A DNA stretch of 64,000 nucleotides from Coxiella endosymbiont of Amblyomma americanum (GTDB lineage Bacteria; Pseudomonadota; Gammaproteobacteria; Coxiellales; Coxiellaceae): NCBI RefSeq assembly GCF_000815025.1, contig NZ_CP007541.1, forward strand, positions 310,001-374,000, in the 5' to 3' direction. A model generated the notes under the pieces. The model was not told where the DNA came from and did not search any database. It saw nothing but the letters and a program-made list of their open reading frames with translations. Positions 47,080 through 56,144 of this stretch are shown here, piece after piece (the stretch's first letter is position 1; every line of letters begins with the position of its first letter). The translations under genes were made by a program, and so were the position numbers.

Positions 47080-48412
47080 TAAAAAGTTTAATAATACATC
47101 TTCTTCTTTGTCACAAGGTGGGTTGAGTGAATTAAAGCGTCGTTTATTGTTCGTTCTATTTGGCGTTTTTGTATATCGTTTAGGAACTTATATACCCGTA
47201 CCAGGTCTTAATCCTATACGCCTATCGATGCTTTTCCATCAACACGAGTTAGGTTTTTTAGGAATGTTTAATATGTTTTCTGGTGGTGCTTTAAGTAGAA
47301 TGACGATTTTTGCATTAGGCATAATGCCGTATATTTCTGCTTCTATTATTATTCAAATGTACAGTCAAATTTCTCCTAAAATGCAATCTCTTCGTAAGGA
47401 AGGAGAATCAGGTCGTCGCAGAGTTAATCAATATATAAGATATGGAACTGTTATACTATCTTTATTGCAATCAATTTTTATGACTAAATGGTTAGTTAGT
47501 AGCAGTCATGTTGTCATGCATCCAGATTGTAGTTTTTATCTTACGACTGTTATTACTCTTGTTACAGGTACCATGTTTTTGATGTGGTTAGGCGAGCAAA
47601 TGACGGAGCGAGGGATTGGCAATGGAACTTCTTTAATTATTTTTTCTAGCATTGCTTCGCGGTTTCCGGTAGCGGTCAGTCAAGTTTTTATGCAAGTTCG
47701 TCAAGGTCAGATACCTATGCTAACTTCATTTTTTTTGTTGACGATAGTCATTGTAGTTACTTTAATAGTTGTTTTTTTTGAAAGAGCTCAGCGTCGAATT
47801 ACCATTAATTACGCTAAACGTCAACAAGGAAGAAAGCTGTATGCAGCTCAATGCAGTCATCTTCCATTGAAAATTAACATGTCTGGTATTATTCCAGTGA
47901 TTTTTGCTCAAAGCATTATTTTGTTTCCTGGAGCTGTAGCCAAGTTCATGGCTTCTATTAAAGAATTGTGGTGGTTGGATAATATTTCTTTAGCTCTTTC
48001 GAATGGACAGCCCGCTTATATTATAATTTTTTCTATGGCGGTGATCTTTTTCAGTTTTTTTTACACGATTTTAGTTTTTAATCCTAAAGAAACAGCTGAA
48101 AACTTGAAGAAAACTGGAGCATTTATTTCCGGTATTCGTCCAGGAATACAAACGGCAAACTACATTAGTAAAGTAATGACGCGGCTAACTTTAGTAGGTT
48201 CTGTTTACCTTGCTCTAGTAGCTTTATTACCTCAGTTTCTGATTTTAACATGGAATATTCCTTTTTATTTTGGAGGTACTTCTTTATTAATCGTAGTAGT
48301 AGTAGTTATGGATTTTATAGCACAAGTGCAAGCTCATGTGATGAGCTACCAATATGAATCTTTAATGAAAAAGTCAGGCGTGAGAGGTGCAGGCTTTGGG
48401 CTTATTCGATAA
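47072..48412 (+). CDS. secY: Preprotein translocase subunit SecY
   Basis: Channel-forming subunit of SecYEG. The 446 residues show ten hydrophobic segments. The plug and pore region FNMFSGGALSRMTIFALGIMPYISASI and the cytoplasmic loop NPKETAENLKKTGAFI GIRPG-type text are normal. The ATG at 47072 is preferred over the in-frame TTG at 47063. It overlaps the end of rplO by eight bases; secE (21395) and secA (3670) complete the basic system here. Confidence 0.97.
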   Translation: MANKKFNNTSSSLSQGGLSELKRRLLFVLFGVFVYRLGTYIPVPGLNPIRLSMLFHQHELGFLGMFNMFSGGALSRMTIFALGIMPYISASIIIQMYSQISPKMQSLRKEGESGRRRVNQYIRYGTVILSLLQSIFMTKWLVSSSHVVMHPDCSFYLTTVITLVTGTMFLMWLGEQMTERGIGNGTSLIIFSSIASRFPVAVSQVFMQVRQGQIPMLTSFFLLTIVIVVTLIVVFFERAQRRITINYAKRQQGRKLYAAQCSHLPLKINMSGIIPVIFAQSIILFPGAVAKFMASIKELWWLDNISLALSNGQPAYIIIFSMAVIFFSFFYTILVFNPKETAENLKKTGAFISGIRPGIQTANYISKVMTRLTLVGSVYLALVALLPQFLILTWNIPFYFGGTSLLIVVVVVMDFIAQVQAHVMSYQYESLMKKSGVRGAGFGLIR

Positions 48413-48433
48413 ATAAAAGTAGAAAAGTTTAAA

Positions 48434-48553
48434 ATGAAAGTAAAGACGTCTGTAAAAAGAATATGTAGGAGTTGTAAAATGGTTCGAAGAAGAGGTGTTT
48501 TACGAGTAGTCTGCAGCAATAATGCTCGACACAAACAACGGCAGAAACATTAG
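48434..48553 (+). CDS. rpmJ: Ribosomal protein L36
   Basis: A 39-residue zinc protein of the 50S subunit, easy to miss because of its size. It reads [20 protein letters not shown] and ends HKQRQKH, with the C-x2-C...C...H zinc pattern of L36. It lies 21 bases after secY, the normal place. Confidence 0.95.
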   Translation: MKVKTSVKRICRSCKMVRRRGVLRVVCSNNARHKQRQKH

Positions 48554-48693
48554 GCACATAGAGATTTTTGTATACGAGTGAGAGAACGTTAAAATATAGT
48601 CTTGTAAAAGGTGTTCGGTTTATAATTTTTACGACTTGATTTATTGTAGAAGGAAGATTATGCTACATTCTTCACTGCTGCGTCATCAAGGAA

Positions 48694-48709
48694 TTTATTG
48701 ATCAATAAA
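48694..48709. repeat. Perfect 16-base palindrome before rpsM
   Basis: TTTATTGATCAATAAA is its own complement and ends 17 bases before the rpsM start. It lies in the 173-base gap between rpmJ and rpsM, which holds no gene and which in E. coli would contain the S4-binding leader. Its function is unknown. Confidence 0.5.
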
Positions 48710-48726
48710 GTAGGAACAGTATAAAA

Positions 48727-49086
48727 GTGGTGGTTCGCATTTCTGGTGTCAATATCCCGACGCATAAACACGTGCGGGTAGCACTACAAGTTATATACGG
48801 TATAGGCAATGCTCGAGCGGTAAAAATCTGCAAGTTAGCCAGTGTTGATCCAACTGTTAACATTAAAGATTTATCCGAAAAAGAACTCGATACTTTACGA
48901 AATGAAATTGGTAAGTTTATGGTAGAAGGGGATTTAAAACGAAAACGTTCTATGGATATTAAGCGGAAAATGGATTTAAGTACCTATCAAGGTATTCGTC
49001 ATCGCCGTGGACTTCCAGTCCACGGTCAGCGCACTCGTACCAATGCTCGTACCCGGAAGGGTAGACGTAAGCCTATAAGAGCTTAA
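48727..49086 (+). CDS. rpsM: Ribosomal protein S13
   Basis: 30S head protein contacting the P-site tRNA and L5. The 119 residues open [14 protein letters not shown] and end [18 protein letters not shown]. Two adjacent GTG codons (48727, 48730) could start it. It heads the alpha operon rpsM-rpsK-rpsD-rpoA-rplQ. Confidence 0.95.
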   Translation: MVVRISGVNIPTHKHVRVALQVIYGIGNARAVKICKLASVDPTVNIKDLSEKELDTLRNEIGKFMVEGDLKRKRSMDIKRKMDLSTYQGIRHRRGLPVHGQRTRTNARTRKGRRKPIRA

Positions 49087-49112
49087 AAACGGTGACTAGG
49101 AAGAGTCTTTAA

Positions 49113-49484
49113 ATGGTGAAAAAACGTTTTAGAAAGGTTGTTGAGGGTATTGCCCATATTAATGCGGCATTCAATAATACTAAAATATGTATTTCTGACG
49201 TACACGGGAATGTGTTGTGTTCTCGTTCGGCAGGTGGGTCAGGGTTTAAAGGATCTCGAAAAGGCACTCCTTATGGAGCGCAATTGGCTGCTGAGGGAAT
49301 AGGTGAGAGAGCTATTCAAGATTTTGGCATGGAGGCTGTTTCCGTATGCATTAAAGGTCCAGGTGCAGGACGCGATTCTGCTATTCGTGGATTACGTTCC
49401 TCAGGTTTAAAGATTATTAGTTTGGAAGATCGTACGGCATTACCACACAATGGTTGTCGTCCTCGTAAGAAACGTCGAGTGTAG
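49113..49484 (+). CDS. rpsK: Ribosomal protein S11
   Basis: 30S platform protein. The 123 residues include [20 protein letters not shown] and the C-terminal [13 protein letters not shown], which is near-universal. Confidence 0.97.
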   Translation: MVKKRFRKVVEGIAHINAAFNNTKICISDVHGNVLCSRSAGGSGFKGSRKGTPYGAQLAAEGIGERAIQDFGMEAVSVCIKGPGAGRDSAIRGLRSSGLKIISLEDRTALPHNGCRPRKKRRV

Positions 49485-49540
49485 AGAAAGTGTGATTTAG
49501 AGTAATGATAATTTAGAATTTTTTAGAGGATTAATTAAAA

Positions 49541-50161
49541 ATGGCGAGGTATCTTGGTCCAAAATGTCGATTGTCACGACGTGAAAAGACTGATTTACAA
49601 TTAAAGAGCGGTATTCGGGAAATAGCTGCGAAATGTGACATTGAACGGGTTCCTGGTGCACATTGGCAACGTCGTGGAAGAAGTACAGACTACGGTGTCC
49701 AATTGCGAATGAAGCAATTAATTAAGCGTTATTATGGTGTTCTAGAAAAACAGTTTCGCAATTATTATCTAAAAGCTGATAGACTTAAAGGATCTACTGG
49801 GAACAATCTGTTAAGTTTATTGGAAAAGCGTCTGGATAACACAATTTACCGAATGGGATTTGCAGCTACCAGAGCGGAGGCAAGACAGATCGTAAATCAT
49901 AAAGCAATTCTTATTAATGAACGCTTGGTAAATATTCCTTCTTATCAAGTAAAACCTGGAGACCGCATTGAAGTACGTGATCGAGCCAAGAGACAGTTGC
50001 GTATCAGAGAAGCACTAGAACTAGCAAGACAACGTACGTTAGTTTCCTGGATTGAAGTAGATGCTAAGAAAATGGCAGGTACATTGAAAGATCAACCTGA
50101 TGTGACAGAGTTGCCTGCTGAATTTAAAGTTAATCTTGTTGTTGAGCTCTATTCAAAATAA
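49541..50161 (+). CDS. rpsD: Ribosomal protein S4
   Basis: Primary 16S-binding protein and, in E. coli, repressor of the alpha operon. The 206 residues equal the E. coli length. The S4 RNA-binding motif is [20 protein letters not shown] followed by [28 protein letters not shown] supplies a ribosome site. Confidence 0.97.
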   Translation: MARYLGPKCRLSRREKTDLQLKSGIREIAAKCDIERVPGAHWQRRGRSTDYGVQLRMKQLIKRYYGVLEKQFRNYYLKADRLKGSTGNNLLSLLEKRLDNTIYRMGFAATRAEARQIVNHKAILINERLVNIPSYQVKPGDRIEVRDRAKRQLRIREALELARQRTLVSWIEVDAKKMAGTLKDQPDVTELPAEFKVNLVVELYSK

Positions 50162-50184
50162 AGGAGCTAAGGAGCATTTTAGAT

Positions 50185-51198
50185 ATGCAAGATCCTCTTG
50201 AATTATTTTTAACGCCAAAAAACATTCAAGTCTATCCGGTGTCGCCGCCTAATCATTTTCGTATCGTCTTAGAGCCGTTAGAACGTGGATTTGGGCATAC
50301 TTTAGGTAATGCTTTGAGGCGAGTCCTATTATCTTCTATGCCTGGGGCTGCTATTGTAGAAACGCAGATAGAAGGTGTTTTACATGAATATAGCTCTCTT
50401 GAGGGCGTTCGAGAAGATGTAGTGAGTATAATGTTAAACCTAAAAGGTATTGCTATTAAATTAGAAAGTTGTAATGAATCTGTTTTAATTCTAAAGAAGA
50501 AAGGTCCTGGTGCGGTTATAGCAGGAGATTTACAGATAGACCAAGGAACTACAATTGTTAATCCTGATCATGTAATTGCAAACCTTACTCAGGAAGGTGA
50601 AATTAACATGAAATTGAAAGTTATGATGGGTCGTGGTTATGAACCTGCTAGTGTTCGCGCAGAAAAGCGAGACAGTCGTTCTTTAGGGGTGTTATTGTTA
50701 GATGCTTCTTATAGTCCAGTGCGACGTGTTGCTTATTTTGTAGAAAATACTCGGGTAGAAAAACGTACAGATTTAGATAAGTTAATTATTGAACTAGAAA
50801 CTAATGGTACGCTTAATCCTGAAGAAGCTATTCGATTTTCGGCGACTATCTTGCAACACCAATTATCAGCTTTTGTTGATATAAAAAAAGAGGAAGGTCA
50901 GTCTATTGATAGCAAGGAGAATACACTCGATCCTGTATTGTCTAATTCTGTGGACGACTTGGAATTGACTGTACGGGCAGCTAATTGCTTAAAAGCGGAA
51001 AGTATTTATTATATTGGTGATTTAGTACAACGCTCCGAAAATGATCTGCTAAAGACTCCGAATTTAGGTAGAAAATCTTTGTTGGAGATTAAGAGTGTAC
51101 TTGCACAGAGGGGACTAAGTTTAGGTATGCGCATTGAGGGCGGATGGCCTCCGGAAAATATCGTAGAGAGACAGTGCCATGAGAAGGAAAAAGGGTAA
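50185..51198 (+). CDS. rpoA: RNA polymerase alpha subunit
   Basis: Assembly platform for RNA polymerase. It has 337 residues with both domains: the N-terminal dimer part ([23 protein letters not shown]) and the C-terminal DNA-binding domain ([20 protein letters not shown]). A charged linker near residues 233-250 joins them. With rpoB, rpoC and the partial rpoZ, the window covers core polymerase. Confidence 0.97.
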   Translation: MQDPLELFLTPKNIQVYPVSPPNHFRIVLEPLERGFGHTLGNALRRVLLSSMPGAAIVETQIEGVLHEYSSLEGVREDVVSIMLNLKGIAIKLESCNESVLILKKKGPGAVIAGDLQIDQGTTIVNPDHVIANLTQEGEINMKLKVMMGRGYEPASVRAEKRDSRSLGVLLLDASYSPVRRVAYFVENTRVEKRTDLDKLIIELETNGTLNPEEAIRFSATILQHQLSAFVDIKKEEGQSIDSKENTLDPVLSNSVDDLELTVRAANCLKAESIYYIGDLVQRSENDLLKTPNLGRKSLLEIKSVLAQRGLSLGMRIEGGWPPENIVERQCHEKEKG

Positions 51199-51206
51199 AC
51201 TTTTAT

Positions 51207-51593
51207 ATGTATCATCGTAAAAGTGGTAAACGTTTAAACCGTTCGGGTGCGCATCGCAAAGCGATGATGAAGAACATGACTATATCGTTGCTAAAATGCG
51301 AGGTAATAAAAACTACTCTACAAAAAGCGAAAGAATTACGAAGAGTAATTGAGCCTTTAATTACGTTAGCAAAGAAAGACAGTGTAGCTAATCGTCGCTT
51401 AGCCTTCAGTCGTCTGCGTGATGACGTAACCGTAGCAGTGCTTTTTAAAGAAATTGCACCTCGAAACAAGAAACGTCTTGGAGGGTATTGTCGTGTATTA
51501 AAATGTGGTTTTCGCACTGGAGATAATGCACCTATGGCAATTGTTGAGTTGGTTGATCGAGTAAAAAAAGAGAAAGGGAGTACAGATTCATGA
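51207..51593 (+). CDS. rplQ: Ribosomal protein L17
   Basis: 50S protein of 128 residues. It starts [20 protein letters not shown] and has the ARNLAT-equivalent segment [19 protein letters not shown]. It ends the ribosomal block; fabV follows after 72 bases. Confidence 0.97.
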   Translation: MYHRKSGKRLNRSGAHRKAMMKNMTISLLKCEVIKTTLQKAKELRRVIEPLITLAKKDSVANRRLAFSRLRDDVTVAVLFKEIAPRNKKRLGGYCRVLKCGFRTGDNAPMAIVELVDRVKKEKGSTDS

Positions 51594-51665
51594 ACTCCTT
51601 AATTTTACAAAAAATGAGAGAAAGATTAAGATTAATTTTGATTAATTGAGAAGATTAATGTAGTT

Positions 51666-52883
51666 ATGGTTGTTGTGCCAAAAATTCGTGGTTTTGTTTG
51701 TGTGACGGCACACCCGGAAGGGTGTGAGAGGAATGTAATGGAATGGATTGAATATGTAAAAAAAAAACAGACTGCCTTTTCTTTTGGACCAAAAAGAGCG
51801 TTAATTATCGGGGCTTCTACTGGTTTTGGTCTTGCGAGTCGCATAGTGGCCGCCTTTGGCGGTGGAGCTAAGACAATAGGGGTTTTTCTTGAAAAGTCAC
51901 CTGTTAAAAAACGTACTGCTTCTCCAGGATGGTATAATGTTGCAGCTTTTGAAAAAGCTGCATGTGCATTGGGGTTATACGTTAAAAGCATTAATGGTGA
52001 TGCGTTTTCAAATGAAGTAAAGAGAAAAACTATTGAATTAATTCGGAAAGATTGGAAAAATGGAGTCGACTTGGTGGTTTATAGTATTGCCGCTCCACGT
52101 CGTGTACATCCCAAAACTGGGGAAGTTTTTAATTCTGTGTTAAAACCTATTAGACAGTTTTATCGCAGTAAGACTGTGGATATTATGACAGGAAAAGTCA
52201 GTGAAATAATTGTCGGGCCTGCAACTGAGAAAGAGATTCAAGATACAAAATTAGTTATGGGTGGTGATGATTGGGCTTTGTGGATAACTGCTTTATTGGA
52301 AAGCAATTGCTTATCAAGAGGGATTATCACAGTTGCTTTTACATATATTGGGCCTGAATTAACTTACGCGATTTATCGTAATGGTACTATTGGAAAAGCA
52401 AAGCAATCATTGGAAGCAACAGCCAAAAAGTTAGATGCTCTATTAAAGGAAAAGCGAGAGGGGAGAGCTGTTATTTCTGTAAATAAAGCATTGGTAACAC
52501 AGGCTAGTGTAGTTATACCTGCTGTGCCTCTTTATGTCTCCTTACTTTATAAGGTTATGAAGAGAAAAAGTTTGCATGAAGGTTGTATTGAACAAATGTT
52601 GAGATTGTTTAGCAGGTATTTGTACGGTAAACAGAAAAATATCTCCATAGATCTAGAAGGTCGTGTTCGTATTGACGATTTGGAAATGCGCAGGGATGTG
52701 CAAGAGGAAGTGACGGCGTTATGGCAATCTGTTAACAGTAACAATGTTAACCAAATTGCTGATATTACCGGTTATCGTGAAGATTTTTACAAATTATTTG
52801 GTTTTGGTTTAAATAACATCGATTATCAGCGAGATGTGGATACAGAAATTACTATTCCCTCAATTAGCAGTGCAAATTTGTGA
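51666..52883 (+). CDS. fabV: NADH-dependent enoyl-ACP/CoA reductase FabV
   Basis: Probable final reductase of the fatty-acid elongation cycle, belonging to the trans-2-enoyl reductase family. The 405 residues start KIRGFVCVTAHPEGCERNV, a strong family mark. The Rossmann segment ALIIGASTGFGLASRI is near residues 44-59. The catalytic Tyr-x8-Lys is visible as YRNGTIGKAK around residues 237-246. FabV differs from FabI and is known in Vibrio and Pseudomonas to tolerate triclosan. Whether it is the only enoyl reductase here cannot be told from this window. Confidence 0.93.
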   Translation: MVVVPKIRGFVCVTAHPEGCERNVMEWIEYVKKKQTAFSFGPKRALIIGASTGFGLASRIVAAFGGGAKTIGVFLEKSPVKKRTASPGWYNVAAFEKAACALGLYVKSINGDAFSNEVKRKTIELIRKDWKNGVDLVVYSIAAPRRVHPKTGEVFNSVLKPIRQFYRSKTVDIMTGKVSEIIVGPATEKEIQDTKLVMGGDDWALWITALLESNCLSRGIITVAFTYIGPELTYAIYRNGTIGKAKQSLEATAKKLDALLKEKREGRAVISVNKALVTQASVVIPAVPLYVSLLYKVMKRKSLHEGCIEQMLRLFSRYLYGKQKNISIDLEGRVRIDDLEMRRDVQEEVTALWQSVNSNNVNQIADITGYREDFYKLFGFGLNNIDYQRDVDTEITIPSISSANL

Positions 52884-52905
52884 AAGCAAGTGCAAATCTC
52901 TCACT

Positions 52906-52931
52906 CTCAGTTTGCTATCTCAGTTTGCTAT
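52906..52931. repeat. Tandem 13-base repeat between fabV and ssb
   Basis: CTCAGTTTGCTAT occurs twice in direct tandem. It lies in the short convergent gap after fabV, and a separate GTGCAAAT repeat precedes it (52870-52898). No clear terminator stem is visible. Confidence 0.75.
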
Positions 52932-52967
52932 TATTGCAGAATATAAGCATTGGTTTTTTCTTTCGTT

Positions 52968-53474
52968 TTAAAAAGGGATATCATCTTCGAGTTCTGGATC
53001 GTCATGTTGTTGAGGCAGTGTATTATCGGTGGTGACAACAGTGGGGACAATTTCTTTTTGATTCTCTAAGATTTTAGTTTGTCGATAAGAAAAATCTTCT
53101 TTTTCCTGACGATGGTTTCCATGGTTGTTGTTGTTTCCACTACGATCTAATATGTGCATCTCACTTGCGATAATTTCTGTGGTAAAACGATCGAAATTAT
53201 TTTTATCCTGCCATTTACGTGTTCGTAAACTTCCTTCAACATATACCCTTGATCCTTTATGCAAATATTCGCCTGCAATTTCGGCCAGACGATTAAAGAA
53301 TGCCACTCGATGCCATTCTGTTCTTTCTTGCAATTCACCTGTCTGTTTATCACGCCAGGTTATACTTGTAGCTAATGTCACATTCGCAACAGCGTTTCCA
53401 TTAGGAGTATAACGTACCTCAGGATCTTGTCCTAAATTTCCAATTAAAATAACCTTATTTACACCTCTAGTCAT
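52968..53474 (-). CDS. ssb: Single-stranded DNA-binding protein
   Basis: Coats single-stranded DNA in replication and repair. The N-terminal OB-fold starts [26 protein letters not shown], a low-complexity linker rich in N, H and Q follows near residues 112-150, and the C-terminal tip DDIPF is the protein-interaction peptide. AGGAGG lies eight bases before the ATG at 53474, which decides the start over a GTG at 53480. It has 168 residues. An MFS gene lies upstream on the same strand, as in Pseudomonas. Confidence 0.96.
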   Translation of the reverse strand: MTRGVNKVILIGNLGQDPEVRYTPNGNAVANVTLATSITWRDKQTGELQERTEWHRVAFFNRLAEIAGEYLHKGSRVYVEGSLRTRKWQDKNNFDRFTTEIIASEMHILDRSGNNNNHGNHRQEKEDFSYRQTKILENQKEIVPTVVTTDNTLPQQHDDPELEDDIPF

Positions 53475-53526
53475 ATGCACAACCTCCTAGTTTTAAAAAC
53501 GTTTTAGTACTCACACACATAACTTA

Positions 53527-54705
53527 CTACATAGTGATAGATAGCAGTAGCCATAACAATGCAATAATTGTGCAAAAAATAAGTATTCCTATCCACTGAT
53601 AGTAACCAAAGATCCATCCTCCCACGCTGCTACCAAAAAAAATACCAAAAAATTGAGCGGAGGAATAAACCCCAAGAGCTGTTCCTTTATAAAAAACTGG
53701 TGCATTTTTAGAAACTAACGAAGGAAGAATTGCTTCTAAAAGTATAAAAGCAATAAAAAAGAGAAATAATGTAAGACCAATTGCAATAGTTGAGTGATAG
53801 AACGCCATCAATAGCACCTGACTAATCGCCAAAAGAGTGACAGCGCCACTAACGACATATTTAGGATGACATTTCTTTTCAAAAATCACAATAGCTGGTA
53901 CTGCCATTACAAAGGAAAATAACAGTATAACCAAATAAAGCAACATTTGTACATGTTCGGTAAGATTAATTACTCGACTTAAAATAACAGGAACACCGAT
54001 AAACATTGCTGTTAAAATACAGTGCAGGGAAAAAATACCAAAATCTAATCGTAATAAAACATTGCTGAAAATTCCTTTTTTACAAAAAAAGGAATTTGAA
54101 TTTCTGGATTCTACTGCGCGAGAAAGCATGTAACGATGGTGGTGATTATTAGAAACAGTGGGGACTAACAAAAGTAACACAATAATTCCTAACGCCGAAA
54201 AAATTGCTGTTGTATAAAATATACCATTAAGATGAAACCACATATTAATCATTGGACCAGCGATAAAAGCAGCGACGAATGCACAACAAATGACTATACC
54301 AACTAATGCCATAGCTTTACTTCGTTCTTCATCGCTGGTTAGATCAGCGATCATAGCAAGAACAGTGCTTCCAATTGCTCCCGCACCTTGAAGAGCTCGT
54401 CCAGCAATAATACCGTATATAGAATGCGACAGAGCTGAAAGAATACTTCCTGTGCCTAAAAATATTAATCCTGTTAAAATGACTGGTTTTCGACCTACAC
54501 GGTCAGAGAGTACACCAAAAGGAATTTGAAAACAAAATTGTAAGAGTCCATAAACGCCAAAAGCTAGTCCGATACGAGCTGGTGTTGCAAAAAGTATTTG
54601 ATTGGTATAGAGAGGAAGTACGGGAAGTAACATAAACAATCCCAGCATACGAAAAGCCATCACAGCAGCGAGTGAAACTATAGCAACGCTTTCTTTTTTA
54701 TACAT
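53527..54705 (-). CDS. Major facilitator superfamily transporter
   Basis: Inner-membrane transporter with about twelve hydrophobic segments in 392 residues. The MFS motif A GVLSDRVGRKP lies near residues 62-72 and a GRALQGAGAIGS motif near residues 106-117. The overall form is close to the YajR-like drug efflux group, but the C-terminal soluble domain of YajR is absent. The substrate cannot be predicted. In Pseudomonas an MFS gene also sits between ssb and uvrA; uvrA is not seen here. Confidence 0.85.
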   Translation of the reverse strand: MYKKESVAIVSLAAVMAFRMLGLFMLLPVLPLYTNQILFATPARIGLAFGVYGLLQFCFQIPFGVLSDRVGRKPVILTGLIFLGTGSILSALSHSIYGIIAGRALQGAGAIGSTVLAMIADLTSDEERSKAMALVGIVICCAFVAAFIAGPMINMWFHLNGIFYTTAIFSALGIIVLLLLVPTVSNNHHHRYMLSRAVESRNSNSFFCKKGIFSNVLLRLDFGIFSLHCILTAMFIGVPVILSRVINLTEHVQMLLYLVILLFSFVMAVPAIVIFEKKCHPKYVVSGAVTLLAISQVLLMAFYHSTIAIGLTLFLFFIAFILLEAILPSLVSKNAPVFYKGTALGVYSSAQFFGIFFGSSVGGWIFGYYQWIGILIFCTIIALLWLLLSITM

Positions 54706-55297
54706 TTGGTAATCGAGGAATAACCGTAAAATATTATAGAGCCATATAATAAACCAACATAAAAGAAAAATCTAAAAATACTGTGTATTTTTTGCAATAT
54801 TTAATTTTATAAAAAGATAGAAGTCACGATTAAGTTTATAAGATCCAGATTTCTTAATGGTTACATTTAGCACAGTTAATCTTTACAAACAGAAGTATAT
54901 AATTGAGAAATTTTTGGGAACCGTTCACACAGGAAAGTATAAGTAGACACAAGGTATTGTTGTGTGTTTTGCAACAATTATTGTATATTTATTTTATAGT
55001 ACTTTTTATGGTGCTTTGCTTTTGAAACAAAATAATTCGATTAATATAGATTAAATCTATTATTTCTGCTAAATTTTTCTAACGTAATTTAGAATATTAA
55101 AAACTACTTCAGTATAGAATAATTTTTTGGCTATTTGGAAATAAAAACCATTCATTCTATAATGAACAACTTGATTGATCTATTGCAGATTTTACGACTG
55201 AGAAATGCCTGCTGCTTACTAAATAGTAATTTATAAAAAACATAGTAATTTATAAAAAACGCAGATTTTAAATTAAGTAATTAAGTATAGAAAATAT
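54706..55297. other. Gene-free 592-base gap
   Basis: The stretch between the MFS gene and marC is very AT-rich and contains no coding region I can support on either strand. It includes a tandem 19-base repeat (55223-55260). In related genomes uvrA lies beside this MFS gene, so the gap may be the worn-down remains of lost genes; I found no recognisable UvrA fragment. Confidence 0.6.
55223..55260. repeat. Tandem 19-base repeat upstream of marC
   Basis: The unit ATAGTAATTTATAAAAAAC occurs twice without a gap (55223-55241 and 55242-55260), about 40 bases before marC. It looks like a replication-slippage duplication. Confidence 0.85.
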
Positions 55298-55888
55298 ATG
55301 TCACTTTACACAATTGCCATGACGTTAACTTTGGTTATGGATCCACTGGGAAATATTCCGGTGTTTTTGGCCATCTTGCAAAATTACGACACACGTTCAC
55401 AAGCACGCATTATCTTACGTGAATCTGTTATTGCATTTTTCATTTTAGTATTGTTTGTTTTCTTTGGGCGCTACATTTTACATGGTCTACATATGACTAC
55501 TTCCGCCTTGAGTACAGCTGGCGGGGTTGTGCTTTTTATTATTTCGTTAAGAATGATTTTGCCATTAGAACAAAAGACAGCTAGCGAAAATTCCGAGGAA
55601 CCACTCATTGTTCCTCTTGCTGTGCCATTAACAGCCGGTCCGTCCGCTATAGCCGTAGTACTGTTGTTTGTTACTAAAGAACCGCATCATCTTTGGTTAA
55701 TTTTTTTTGGCATACTCATTGCCTCTGCAATTTTTATTTCAGTAATGTTACTTGCGCCGTTTTTAATGCTAATTTTTGGAAAACGAGGATTAATGGCAAT
55801 TGAACGATTAATGGGGATAATATTAACAACTATTTCTGTACAGATGTTTTTATCCGGTATTATACAATATTTTCACTGTTATATTTAA
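55298..55888 (+). CDS. MarC/YhgN-family integral membrane protein
   Basis: A six-helix membrane protein of 196 residues. Family features are the N-terminal LVMDPLGNIPVFLAIL, the mid-region SALSTAGGVVLFIISLRMIL, and VPLAVPLTAGPSAIAVVLLF in the second half. The biochemical role of this family is unknown; the old link to antibiotic resistance through marC in E. coli was not upheld. It stands alone between two gene-poor gaps, and the gap after it (55889-56144) holds no gene. Confidence 0.88.
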   Translation: MSLYTIAMTLTLVMDPLGNIPVFLAILQNYDTRSQARIILRESVIAFFILVLFVFFGRYILHGLHMTTSALSTAGGVVLFIISLRMILPLEQKTASENSEEPLIVPLAVPLTAGPSAIAVVLLFVTKEPHHLWLIFFGILIASAIFISVMLLAPFLMLIFGKRGLMAIERLMGIILTTISVQMFLSGIIQYFHCYI

Positions 55889-56144
55889 ATCAGTCCAGGT
55901 AAAACACAACGGTGGTTATTTTCTTAGGCATGCAACATCTCTGCTTTTTTCTGATTTCTGTAGAAATCTTTAATCAGTGATCTTCTTTTATCTGTGTGGA
56001 ACAAATGAAACATGGTTGACACAGAATAATAAAGAAGAGTATAACAGGTTCTGTAATTAAGTTGAAAAGGAGAGCGTTTTAAATCGACATATTTAGAAGG
56101 GTATTCAACGTTTTTTTATAGAAGAGAGAAAAATTTTCAATCCC

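Noticed and set aside
48554-48726. Possible promoter (TTGTAA with TATAAT) before rpsM
   Set aside because: The spacer would be only 13 bases, too short for sigma-70.
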